From contig NC_092326.1 of NCBI RefSeq assembly GCF_036785885.1, positions 5,766,001 through 5,830,000 on the forward strand: a DNA stretch of 64,000 bases. Reading direction: 5' to 3'. Shown piece after piece: positions 1 to 12,246 of this stretch. This DNA is from Coffea arabica (Eukaryota; Streptophyta; Magnoliopsida; Gentianales; Rubiaceae). The notes beneath the pieces are model-generated. The model saw only the letters and a program-made list of their open reading frames with translations, had not been told where the DNA came from and did not search any database. The position numbers and the translations under genes are program-made. Each line of letters begins with the position of its first letter. The stretch's first letter is position 1.

Positions 1-521
1 AACCAAAAAAAAAAAAATACTTTCTTTGGATTTCTTTTACGAAGTCAACTTATAGAATATACCAAGTTGAATTTCCCATATCGTTGGTTATTCTTAATTA
101 AAAAAAGGTAATTTTTGGTAACTTTTTTTTTGGTAACTTTTGTTTCCGTTTCCGTTTCCGTTTCCATTTCCCAGAGGAAAAACCCATGATCTAAACCAAA
201 AAAATTAAAATACTTTCTTTGGATTTCTTTTTCATTTCCCTAGCACTTTCCACTGACAACCAAACAAGAGAATGAATTAAGGTTTTCAAGGAATTCATTT
301 TCGATTTCCTTTCTTTCTTTCCGTAGTGCTTTCCTGGAACCAAGCATGGCCTAAATGATTTGCAAAATATTTCCTACCAATAGAAAACTAAAATGATAAT
401 CAATTGCTGCAATTTAATTAAGGTGATCTAAATTTTAGGCATAAGTTACGGTGACATTAGGATATTTATTCCAACATAAGAATTAATGATTACTCAAATG
501 AGTCCATTCTATTATTATTAA

Positions 522-2632
522 GGAATAATTTCAGAAACCTCCCCTGAGGTTTCTGACATTTACACTCACCTCCCATGTGGTTTGAACAATTACACTAATC
601 TCCCCTGAGGTTACTAATCCTTTACAAATTCAATCCAAATAATTAAAATATTGTTTTAGAGAGTGAAATTAGAATTTTGTACCTGATTTGCCCTTTGTGC
701 TACATGTCCAATGAATGACAAAGTATTACAAATTAATTAATAATTAATAAACTTTAAGGAGCGTAGTTTATAGGCAAATACGTATTACTTATTTAAAGTA
801 CCAACTCTTTACGGGTATTTTACTTTCAAACATTTACTTTATTACAAATATTTATTCTCAAATACAGATTTTGTAAGGATTGAAGACAACCTAATATTCT
901 CGCAAAAAGAAAATAGGTTATCTATTTAATATAAATTAAATATTTTTTAAAAAAAGAAATGGCCCATAAAGTATTAATTTTTTATGGTTTTCATCCATTA
1001 CATGAGTAAAGTATTAGCTCTTTATGAGTATTTTATCCTGAATCATTTAATTTATGCTAAATACATAAATATTTATAACTAAAATTGAAAAAGTGTTATA
1101 TTAATATTTCTACGGAAGAAAAACTGGTAGGTTTTTTATTTAACAAAAATTAAATATTTGAGAGTAAATACAAATCTGTTTATCTCAATTCATATCTTTT
1201 GATGATTACAAAACAAATGGATGTTACTAATACTTTTTGTAGAGATCCTTTTCAGAAATGACACCAAACAGGTATGTGGATTTAAAGCAGAAAAAGAAGA
1301 TCAAAAAGGATGAAGGGTGCTGAGGATGATGTCGGACGCACAAAAGGAGAGTATCGGACGTCCGACATCCTTTGAGTATCTTCGGACGTGTGAAGAACTC
1401 AGACTCGGACATCCGAAGAAGACAAGCCAGGGCTTCTATGATTACTGATCATGATCGGACGCTCAACACCTGAGTATCGGACGTTCGACAAGTGTTGCTG
1501 CTCTTCGGACGCATCGGCCGTCCGAAGGAATTGAAGAAGAAAGTTCAAGTATGCATCCTGCCCTCGGACGCATGATCGGACGTCCTAAGGGATTCAAGAA
1601 AACTTCCAGAACTTATTGATCTCGTTCGGACGCATAAAAACTAAACATCGGACGTCCGACAGCACCAACGGCTAGTTGACTCTTCAGTTGCCTTCTACCC
1701 GTTGACAGCATTAATTGAAGAACTTTCTGGTATCCTATAAAAAGAACAAAGTCAACCACCTCAGAATAACTTTGTACATCAAGTCTACATCAGATAGTGA
1801 ATGATTCAAGTGTTAGAATACTCAAAAAGAACTCGTGTACTCTTAGCTTGTGCAATCTTCTTGTAGTTTTTCAAGTGTGACACAGCTTCTTCAATGGTGT
1901 AGATCAGTGAGGGTTATTCGAGTGCTTGTAAAACTTCCTTACTTGACCAAGTGTGGTTTGGGGCAAGAAGGAAGTGATCCCTCCCTTATACACAAGATAT
2001 TGGTTGCAAGTGTGTTCAACTTGAAGTAACTTGGTATATAAAAGTGTTGTTCAAACCTCAGTTGTGTTTGAACTCTGGTTTGTTTTTTCTACTTTCATTT
2101 ACTGCTTTTATACATAAACTGTTCTCCTCTTCATCTTACGAATACCTGTGTTCTCTTGTTACCTGGTCCATTGGGTGGTCCTTGAGAAAAGAAAGGTAGA
2201 CTGTGAAAAAAGGTGGCCTATATTTTAGCTGGTTTTTGAAAACCTAATTCACCCCCCCTCTTAGGTTGTCTTCGATCCTTACAAAATCTGTATTTGAAAA
2301 TAAATATTTGTAATAAAGTAAATGTTTAAAAGTAAAATACCCGTAAAGAACTGGTACTTTAAATAAGTAATACGTATTTGCCTATAAACTACGCTCCTTA
2401 AAGTTTATTAATTATTAATTAATTTGTAATACTTTGTCATTCATTGAACATGTAGCACAAAGGGCAAATCAAGTACAAAATTCTAATTTCACTCTCTAAA
2501 ACAATATTTTAATCATTTGGACTGAATTTGTAAAGGATTAGTAACTTCAGGAGAGGTTAGTGTAATTGTTCAAACCACAGGGGGGTGAGTGTAAATGTCA
2601 GAAACTTCAGGGGAGGTTTCTGAAATTATCCC
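522..2632. mobile_element. Non-autonomous Mutator-like element with 372-bp inverted repeats
   Basis: The two ends (522-893 and 2261-2632) are inverted copies of each other over about 372 bp and start GGAATAATTTC / GGATAATTTC. The 9-bp sequence TATTATTAA flanks both sides (513-521 and 2633-2641) and occurs once in the empty tandem units, so it is a target-site duplication. Long inverted repeats with a 9-bp duplication are the signature of MULEs. No transposase is present. The interior holds a degenerate second copy of the inner repeat (about 960-1190), a TCGGACG-rich block, and a stretch (about 1690-2284) that looks like a retroelement LTR end, with TATA-like boxes and a C-rich stretch before CTCTTAGG. 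It may be captured sequence. Confidence 0.88.
1327..1665. repeat. Cluster of TCGGACG / CGTCCGA palindromic motifs
   Basis: Within about 340 bp the heptamer TCGGACG or its complement occurs more than ten times. Several copies are joined as the palindrome TCGGACGTCCGA (near 1344 and 1648). Spacing is irregular and no unit length repeats, so it is not a simple satellite. It lies inside the MULE at 522-2632, upstream of the LTR-like stretch. Confidence 0.8.
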
Positions 2633-3283
2633 TATTATTAATTTACAAATATGCCAAAATATAAAGATTGACATTTTTTATGACCATGTGCACATGAATA
2701 TTGAGTAAACAAATTAGGTGGGTACTAATTTTTTCCTTTTTTTTATGCAAAATATTTCCTACCAATAGAAAATTAAAATGATAATCAATTGCTGCAATTT
2801 AATTAAGGTGATCTAAATTTTAGGCATAAGTTACGGTGACATTAGGATATTTATTCCATCATAAGAATTAATGATTACTCAAATGAGTCCATTCTATTAT
2901 TATTAATTTACAAATATGCCAAAATATAAAGATTGACATTTTTTTATGACCATGTGCACATGAATATTGAGTAAACAAATTAGGTGGGTACTAATTTTTT
3001 CCTTTTTTTTTTGATGCAAAATATTTCCTACCAATAGAAAATTAAAATGATAATCAATTGCTGCAATTTAATTAAGGTGATCTAAATTTTAGGCATAAGT
3101 TACGGTGACGTTAGGATATTTATTCCAACATAAGAATTAATGATTACTCAAATGAGTCCATTCTATTATTATTAATTTACAAATATGCCAAAATATAAAG
3201 ATTGACATTTTTTTATGACCATGTGCACATAAATATTGAGTAAACAAATTGGGTGGTGTACTAATATTTTTCTTTTTTTTTTT

Positions 3284-4497
3284 AACCATATAATGAACTA
3301 TCAAAGGTGTTACAATTCGATATGAGTGCATATATGAAGAAAAAAAAGTTTGGGAAACATAATAAGACCAATCAATTGCTAGAATTGCATTAATTTATAC
3401 TCGTGATTGCATAATTTACATCACAATATGAAACATAATAGTTTGGGAAAGGAGATTGGTCCAGTGGTTTATTAAATCACTTAAAACGGTCTCCTCATCC
3501 TTCATGCCATGATTCTGACAAATTGGCTAGCACGGGCAAACTATGACTCTGCTTGGTGATGTGATTTTTTACTGCCTGCCGACCCCAAATTAATAGGCTT
3601 CCCCTTTTATTTTATTTTTTTAAGAGGCAAAAAGATAGATCCGCTTATAATTAAACAAATAATTCAATTTATATTTATTTTTAGTTCTAAAAATGCAAGA
3701 TTTGATCCGAACCATATTTATTTATTTTTCTAAAAATGTAAATTCGACTTAATCTATATCTATTTTTGCATCTAAAAAAAGTGGGATCTAATCGTTTTAT
3801 ACATAAATATGATCACATGTGAATTTCGTAATGATTTCAAGTTAAAAAATAATCACAAATTTAAGTTGAAATCAAATTTTACTAATTTAAATTTGCAATG
3901 GCCATAAAGTTAATATTAATTTTAATTTATAATGGACATAAAGTTAATATTTAATAATAAAAAATGAAAAAATTAATTTAACAAAATATGAGAAATATTT
4001 TAAGCAATTTTCTCTTAAGTACTAGATACCCTCCTTGAAGTAATCAAATTGCGCCAACTATACTACTACATATGATAGATTGTAGGACTTGCGTGTAGTA
4101 AATAAATAGTTCAAGAAAGGCACATTTTGAGATTCGAGCAGCAATGATAAAAAAAAAAAAAAAAATCCCAATTTCCAACTTCACGCATCAATATAATCAG
4201 TATTCCTCCTTCATCCTCAACCATTCACTTCTTAACCCTCATATCATCCCATCACTCTCAACTCAAGATAAACATGCTTAATCATCTGCCCCGTGTCAAT
4301 TCAGGACACAATCGATTTTCCTTTCAGTACACCATCACGTAGCCAATTTTTCCTCTCCCCAAAAATCTCCCGGAAGAAAGAAGAAGATACAATATGCTTT
4401 TGCCATTAAGCACTTGTCGCTGGTCCTAAGTAACCGTTTGTTCTCTCCCTCTCAACTTTCACACACACACGCAATTCCACAACACCATTTTCACACC
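3284..4497. other. AT-rich intergenic DNA upstream of SS4
   Basis: No gene is seen. The part at about 3630-4020 resembles 45390-45770 in the same orientation (shared stretches such as ACATAAATATGA and CATAAAGTTAATATT), so it is a diverged dispersed repeat. A poly-A run lies at 4148-4164. The last few hundred bases (C/T-rich, with a short CA run near 4460) are the likely SS4 promoter and 5' leader. I could not identify a convincing TATA box. Confidence 0.55.
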
Positions 4498-4509
4498 ATG
4501 ACCGTGTGA
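4498..4509 (+). promoter_or_regulatory. Minimal upstream ORF in the SS4 leader
   Basis: ATG ACC GTG TGA lies 38 bp before the SS4 start codon, in another frame. If the transcript begins upstream of 4498 this would be a three-codon uORF, a layout that can lower translation of the main frame. The transcription start is not known from sequence, so this is only a candidate. Confidence 0.35.
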
Positions 4510-4546
4510 AGAAGTTTTGGACCAAATTTGAAGGAAGAAGTAATCA

Positions 4547-7500
4547 ATGGAAGCCAAGTTGGCATCAAGCTTTCTAGGCCAAAGATGGTGGTGCTATGGA
4601 GGAGGAGGGCTCGACTACTGTAAGCAGGGGAATGTGCGGTTCTGCCCTTCAGTTTCTCATCGTTTCGTCCCAGCTTCTTGCAAAATGCGCCAGCGGAATC
4701 ACAGGTACTTGGACTTTATTGTTGTTTCATTTTTTTGGAACCTTCTTCGGTGCCCAGTATTCATTTCTTATTTCTACTTGAATAATCCCACATGGGTTGC
4801 CAATTTTTTGCATTGATAACTTGAATTTGTTGAACAAGATTGAAACTTAGATTCTGGATAATCTGGGGCATTTTTTTTCATGTCCTGTTTTTATGGGATT
4901 TTCTTGATTTTCTTTGGTTACGTTATTTGTATTGCCTTGAGAGGTGTAAAGCAGCCAATTGGTGATGAAACTAGAGAAAATTTGAGAACGAATAAGAGGT
5001 TTTTTTTTTTAATGATTAAATTGTAGGTCTGTTGCCTATGTAGACTAGACAATGTTGTTGGGAGTGTGAATTTTGGAATTTAATTTGGTTAAGTAATATG
5101 ATACAATTGGACTCTGTAATGCTATTTATTTTTGTGATTGAAGAAATAGGATAGGATAGGAGCACACAAGTTTCTTGAGAAGTCGGCATATGGCTTTCTA
5201 TGGTATCACTCGAGCTCATTGATATTGATTTTGGGGCCTTTTTTGATGTGATGTTAAATCTCTTATCTCCCATCTTTATACTGGTTTCAATAAAGTAGTA
5301 AACATAACTCAAATACTTGTCCTATTTTAGGATTAGGATGTTACACCATTGTCCCTCACATCTATGTGACGTCCTAGCCAGATAATATAACCTGTCCTGT
5401 CTCTCAGACCTGGAAATGTGTTTGTTTCCTCCATTTTTTTTTTACCTTGGGTAAAATGTCACTACTAATACTTGCAATGATCTGTAGATCGTGATAAGGG
5501 GACTCTGGTGGCATATGCAATATAATTTTAGGCTCATTTTGCAGCCTATTTATTATGAATGACTGCTTAACTGTCAGAACTGAAATGTTCAAGCTATTGT
5601 TTGATTCTAAAACCTAGGAGGGTAGACCAACATGCCTTGGTACTCTTACATAAATGTTGAGGTTTTCAAATCATTCGTGAAAGTTCTCTATTCTTTCTAT
5701 GACATCAATTATCTGAGTTTTCATCCGTTTGCACTTCTGCTATTTGCAAAGCTAACATTGCCTTCTCTTTTCTATTCCGTTTTCATGTATTTCTGATTTC
5801 ATTAAGTAGTAGGCCTTGAAATATGTACAGTTCCCAAAATAAAAGACAGCAAGCGAAGAAGTTATATCCTGATCGTCCCACAGGTGTGAATTTCCCTGCA
5901 ACCAGTGACGAAGATTCTGATATGGAAAACTTCTCCAATGATGGCATCACAAGCTTAAAAGAGACAGCAGATGACCTTGATGCTGCTGAAAAAGCTGAGC
6001 AAACTGATAATCCCACCAGTGATGATTTGCTGGCAACCAGTGGTGAAGATTCTGACACAGAGAAGTTCTCCAAAAATGGCATCACAATCTTGAAAGATAC
6101 AGCAGATGACCTTGATGCTGAGCAAACTGAAATACTTCCCAACAACAACATCACAGGTTTGAAAGGTGATGCCAATGGTATGGATTTTGCATCAGAAGCT
6201 GAGCTGTCAAATGAGAATATGAGCTTGACTCTGCTCAATGAGATTAGACCTGTGGTATGTATTCTTTTGCTGACATTAGTATGTTATCATCAATTTATTG
6301 TTAATATAGCTGATGTGGTAGCGCCTTACTTGTGATGCTCAGTTTTCAAACCAAAAAATTCACATTTTTTTAAAATCAATTCTTGGGGTGCTGAACCTTT
6401 GATATGATGCATCTGATGACTTGTTCTTGACCTCTATTAAGAAAATTCTTATTGTGCACAGATAGTAATTTTGTTCTATTAAATCAGTTGATTCTCGATT
6501 AGGATTATATTTGTCTATAATGTTATTGACTTGCTTTTGTATTTATTCTTCCATACGAGAGGATGGATAATTTATTAAGAATATAATGAACTCATGTTCT
6601 ATCGAAAACAGTCAATTGCTGCTAATGGTGAGGATGAGCTTTCAAATGTTCATCTTTCAGGTTTAATTGGGATGATTAGAAATGCTGAAAAAAGTAAGCA
6701 CTTTTCTTTCCTTAAAGCAATACTTGCACAGTTTTTGGCTTATGTAATGTCTGAAGAAGTTTAATTTCAGTTTCCTTTTGAGATAGATATCCATCTACTC
6801 AACCATGCTCGGATTACCGCTCTTGAAGATCTTGAAAAAATTCGTAGTGAGAAAGAGGCTTTACAGGGGAAGATGAATGTTTTGGAGATGAAACTTGCAG
6901 AAACTGATGAGAAGCTCAGAGTTGCTGCACAACAAAAGATGCATGTGGAACTCCTTGAAGATCAGTTGGAACAATTACGAAATGAGTTGCTTGCTAGGGG
7001 TGATAATGAAGGCAGTATGCATGACAAGCATGTCTCCCTGCCTTTTTCTCTCAGTGAGGAGCTTGATGTACTGAGAACTGAGAACTTGTCCCTAAAGAAT
7101 GATCTTCAAGCACTAAAAGCAGATCTTGGAGATATTAAGGGAACAGATGAACGTGTTCAGATGTTAGAGAGAGAAAAATCGTTTTTGGAGTCTTCATTGA
7201 AAGGGTTGGATAATAAACTTGCTGCATCTCAGGAAGACGTTTCAAAATTATCTATGTTGAAGTTTGAATGCAAAAATTTGTATGAAAAGGTAGAGCACTT
7301 GCAAACATTACTTGATAAGGCAGCCAAACAGGCAGACCAAGCTATTTTTGTCCTGCAAGAAAACCAAGAACTACGAAAGAAGGTTGACAAGCTTGAAGAA
7401 TCTGTTGAAGAGGCTAATGTCTACAAGCTATCATCAGAGAGATTACAACATTATAATGATCTAATGCAGCAAAAACTAAGAATTCTTGATGAACGGCTTC

Positions 7501-10500
7501 AAAAGTCTGATGAAGAGATTCATGGTTATGTTCAGTTGTATCAAGATTCTGTAAAAGAATTTCAGGATACACTCAGTAATCTAAAAGAAGAAAGCAAAAG
7601 AAGAGCAGAGGATGAACCTGTCAATGATATGCCTTGGGAATTCTGGAGTCAGTTATTGCTTATGATTGATGCTTGGTTGCTTGAAAAGAAGATATCAACT
7701 GATGATGCCGGGCTCTTGAGAGAAATGGTATGGAAGAGAGATGGACATATTTGCAATGCATACATGTCATGCAAGGAAAAGAAACAACATGAAATAATCT
7801 CTACGTTTCTACGGCTAATTTCATCCCCTAAAAGGTATAATCCTTTTGCATCTTTTATTCTAGTTTGTGTATTTTGCTCGTGTTCTTGTAATGCTACAGT
7901 GTTCATGCTTGCTTGTCTCTAACATTCACTGGTTGTCAATGTTTAGTTCAGAGTTGCATGTCATTCACATTGCAGCTGAGATAGCACCTGTTGCAAAGGT
8001 ATAACATTTTATTTCCTTTTCAGAATTATAAACAGTCTAACTTTTGATTCTGTGGATAGAAAATTTCCTTCTTAAATGTGAGAATCATTCTCCTGGTCAT
8101 ATATAGGGTTGAAAACAAGTCTCAACGAGTGAGACAGAGGTATGTTCAGGATTGGTTTGAAAATTAAAAGGAATGTTTGAACTTGACTTGCATTTGAAAA
8201 TTTTTTGAAAGAAACTGATCGAGCTTGGCTTGAAATTTCAAGCGTATGTTCATGGAAAACTTGGCTTGGCTTGGCTTGTTAAAGTATTGAGTTCAAGTAC
8301 ATACAATCAAAGTTTGGCTTGATTTGAAATATCATGTTGTATTATATGGAGATTTGACTCTTATATTTCTTTTTTCTCTTAATTTTTGCTTTCTGATTTT
8401 CAAGAAATCTGTTAGATGAATTAGGGATGTGATTAAAATCAATTATGTCTATTCAAGAGACGAGTATTATGTGCTTCTATTTAGAAGATAAGCAATATAC
8501 ACAAAGGAAAAAAGCGGAGTTAAGAAAGGAAACTATGGGTATATTTTTATGAAATTTACTTGTTTCATATGTTCCTGAATACATTGACTCAGACAACATG
8601 CAGATCATGACTGGTTCATTAATATTTTCGAGTTTGAAATCATGTTCGGGCTTGGATTGATACCTAAACAAACAAGTTTGAACGAGCCTGGTTTGAGTCA
8701 AATTCAAGCTGAGTACCGAGTTGTTTGGTTTGATTTACAACCCCAGTCGTAAAGCACCATCAAACTAATGTTTTCCCTCTTACTTTCTAGCCAGCCTTTT
8801 TTGTGTGGTTGAGTGTTTTTTTTTTTTTTGGGTTGTGACGTTATCTCAATCAGAGCTATCAAAGGGTAAGTTGGGTCAATTCTCAATGGGTTGATATAGG
8901 AGCAATCAGGAGGATCGTTTGATGCTGAGACTTTTTAGTTAGTCTACATGGTTCTCTGTTGACATCTACTCAACATCTTTCTTTTAAATAAATGAATGGT
9001 ATTTAGGATACTTCTAGGTTGCTGAAAAGAAATTATGCCTACATGGAGAATTTTCTATGAGCTTTTAGGTCTTGCTTAAGCAAAACATCTCATGCCGGAA
9101 TAATATGGCAGGTGTTAGGAGTTTTTTGGATGCTCTAGAGTGTGGTAGTTATTCAGTTGAATTTTTTTTTGCCAAATATGACTTTTTTGAAGTGGTTCTT
9201 ATGCCTTCTTGTTTCGATTGTTATGCTCGCATTGAACCCCTCGTTTCATACGCAGGAATGCTCAGAATGGAAAGGTTTTTTCACCTAGAACACATTTACA
9301 CCCAGAATTGCAAGGGAAAAATTTTATCATTAGACAAGTCAAAATGGAATGTTTACTCAGTTTTCGATATTTGGTATAATCAATATTCAGATGTTAGAAT
9401 GAAATATAGTAAATGCCAAATTGACTTAATTGCCCTGGATTAGTTTATAGGACGTAACATGCCTTATTACTTCTTTTATTTGTTCCATAATAGTTGTTCC
9501 AAAAAATTCTTGCACAGTTGTTCAAAAGTCAAAGAATAAAGTATTTTAAAACATTTGTTTCCTAGTATAAAAGAAAAAAAATTATTTTAAATGCAAGAAA
9601 AATTAATTATTATGAAAAATTACATTCAAAAATGAATGGACCTACAAGTTAGAAAGAGGCTAAGATATCATGGTCTAGTGTAAAAATTTATAAGGATAAA
9701 TTTGACGTCCTACCATTTACGCATTCTAGGATGAAGGTGGAAAGGGCTTTTGCCAAATTTTTTTTAAGGAATGGGATTCTAGGAAAATGTTGGAATGAAC
9801 ATTTCAGTGGGAAAGGGCTTTCCCACTTAAATGAACCATACTAAATGCTGAAATGGAATGGACAAGTTGGAAAAGCCTTTTCTTTCCTGGCCATTCCTAC
9901 GTATCAAACAAGGGGTGAATTTCTTTAGGCTTTCCCACTTAAATGAACCATACTAAACGCTGAAATAGAATGGACAAGTTGGAAAGGCCTTTTCTTTCCA
10001 GGCCATTCCTACGTATCAAACAAGGGGTGAATTTCTTTAGATGATGATGGTTGATGAAAGGCATCTATTTCTACTCGTTAGTGTTTTATTTTCTTCTGAT
10101 CTCATCGGTTTATGTTGAAGAAGGATCTTAGGCTGTTCTTTTTCTGCTTTTGTCAGAAACCCTTGACCGCAGCTTCATTGGTTTTCAAGTAGATTATTGT
10201 CTTGCATTACATTTCTCTGACATTGTAATTAAAGTGTTTAAATAGAGTGTCATTCTGTTATGTGTTACTGGTTTCCCTGGTCTGATTTTTGGATGATGCT
10301 TAAATTCATGTTTGGTCATATCTTTATTTGTGGTTATTGGTTTGTCAAGTCTGTTGGCTTCTTTAAAGCTGCACAATAGAAAGTTTCTGTGATAAATGTG
10401 TAGATAGGGGCTTTCAAGATTACCAAATATCAATGGATTGCTTGACTTTCTAGCTGTTTATAGGGTAAGTTTTGATGCCCTTTAGGTTATCCCAGTGTTA

Positions 10501-12213
10501 TAGTGTTATTATTGTGTTTGCTAGGTTTGAATGGTATTTTTGTCATTTCAAAAATGCTTGACTGTTACTGCTAAGGACATGCTTTCTAAATTTAAGTTGT
10601 CAAGTCCAACTAGAATTGCCAAATCCTAGGCCTAAACAGCTGCAGACACGTAGCAATTTTTACGAGTTCGAGTTGAACTTGGTTTCCTAGATCAGTTGCA
10701 TTCAGCATATGTAATTGTTGAGTTCCAGTAGGTGTAAAGTATAATGAGTAACTAAGAATGCTTGGGCTCCATGTGCTGTTTTCTACGGAAGGAATTGATC
10801 TAATCTAACGGAAAAAATTGATGTATGCTTAGTTGAATTAATGAAAATATGTCACATTTGGGGCACACAAACAGTGTAAGCTGCGCCATTGCACGCGTCT
10901 TGTGGGGTAATCCATGTTCTCAGAGGCAGCTGAGCAAATTGGGTCATGCCCATCCATTAGCAAAAATAACAATAATAAAAACTAAATAAATAAAAGTTTT
11001 ATTGCCTTTCTTGAAGAATTGAAGCAGACAAACTGTTTTGTTTGGTCAATCTATAAGAAAATGTGGTTGGGATTCCTAGAATTTCTACTGTTCTTTCCAC
11101 TCTTCTTATTCTTTCACCCCTTCTTTTAAATTCCATATCTTTCCCTTTGTTTCCTCAGATTCATAAATTTTCTTAGGCTGGGAATGCTAATATCAATATT
11201 ATCCGCTTGTTGCATTTTTTTGCACTGTATCACTATGCAGGACAAATTCTGTTAGCATAGTTTAAAGTTCAAATAGGTTACAATTCTTGTAACCCTAGAT
11301 GTGTCCAAATCCTGACGTTTGGCTTTTTGTTCTATTTTGATTATATATGAAGTTCAAACTTCATAATTTCCTTCCTTTAGAACTACAGTGTATGATAGAT
11401 CAGCTTGCTGTTCAGGGGAAAACCCTAAATTTTAGTAATGAACAAAGGTGTTTTGATGGAGTAGCTCCGTATTTAGGGTTATCTCTGGTATTTTCTTTAA
11501 ACTGATATCGTCAAGCATTAATTGTGTGTTGTACGCTTTCTTTGCACTTCAGTCTGCCTGTTCAAGAAAAGACTATTCACTTAAAATCCACTGAATGTGT
11601 CAAAGCTTGGTGGGGTAAAATAAACAAGTATACCTCTATGATTGCCTTTGTTTCGATTTTGAATGAGCTATTAAGATGCCAAGGACACCTAAGAAGCCAG
11701 AAAGAATGTCTTACTTGGAGGCTAGACCCCCCCCCTCTCTCTCTCCCTCAACCCGTCTTGTATAGAGAAATAATAAATTGCTAAAATTTTGCCATCAAAG
11801 GCACAGAGCATCTTCCAAAAGTTGATTGATCTTTGTTGAATCTGATAAGGTTGTTGGCTAATAGTGTTGGCCTTTTGAAACCTACGCTGATGTTACATAT
11901 TATTAGAAAGTACTTCCTTTTTAATGCGAATAACAAATGAGCCCAATATTTCTTCTCCTCCTAGATTGGCAAATTTTATGTTTCTCACTGCTATAATAAA
12001 GTAAAAAATCTTCTTATGTTTCATATATATTATTCATTTTGCTTCTGTGCACCATCTTCTTTTCTGCTTGTAATATGATATATGAGAGCTAATATCTATG
12101 AGTTTTTTATTGATGAAATGCTCCATTAGGTAGAAATAACTCCAGACTATTAGAATATCTCTGGCCATCTGACACTTGATAATCATTGTATTTTATTAAT
12201 TAATATTATTATT

Positions 12214-12246
<33 letters not shown>

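Larger units (their letters stand above)
362..3283. repeat. 269-bp tandem repeat, three units, first split by a transposon
   Basis: Three head-to-tail units begin with the same GCAAAATATTTCC segment at 362, 2747 and 3016, so the period is 269 bp. Units 2 and 3 are uninterrupted and nearly identical. Unit 1 (362-521 continuing at 2642-2746) is split by the MULE at 522-2632, so units 2 and 3 serve as empty sites. No coding potential is visible. Each unit ends in a T-rich run of variable length. Confidence 0.9.

Noticed and set aside
5783..6238. 151-codon ORF antisense to SS4 exon 2
   Set aside because: Shadow of the real exon: Ser-rich translation from the reverse of a Glu/Asp-rich frame, no domain.
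9072..9443. 123-codon ORF in SS4 intron 5
   Set aside because: No domain, intronic, AT-rich codons; chance ORF.
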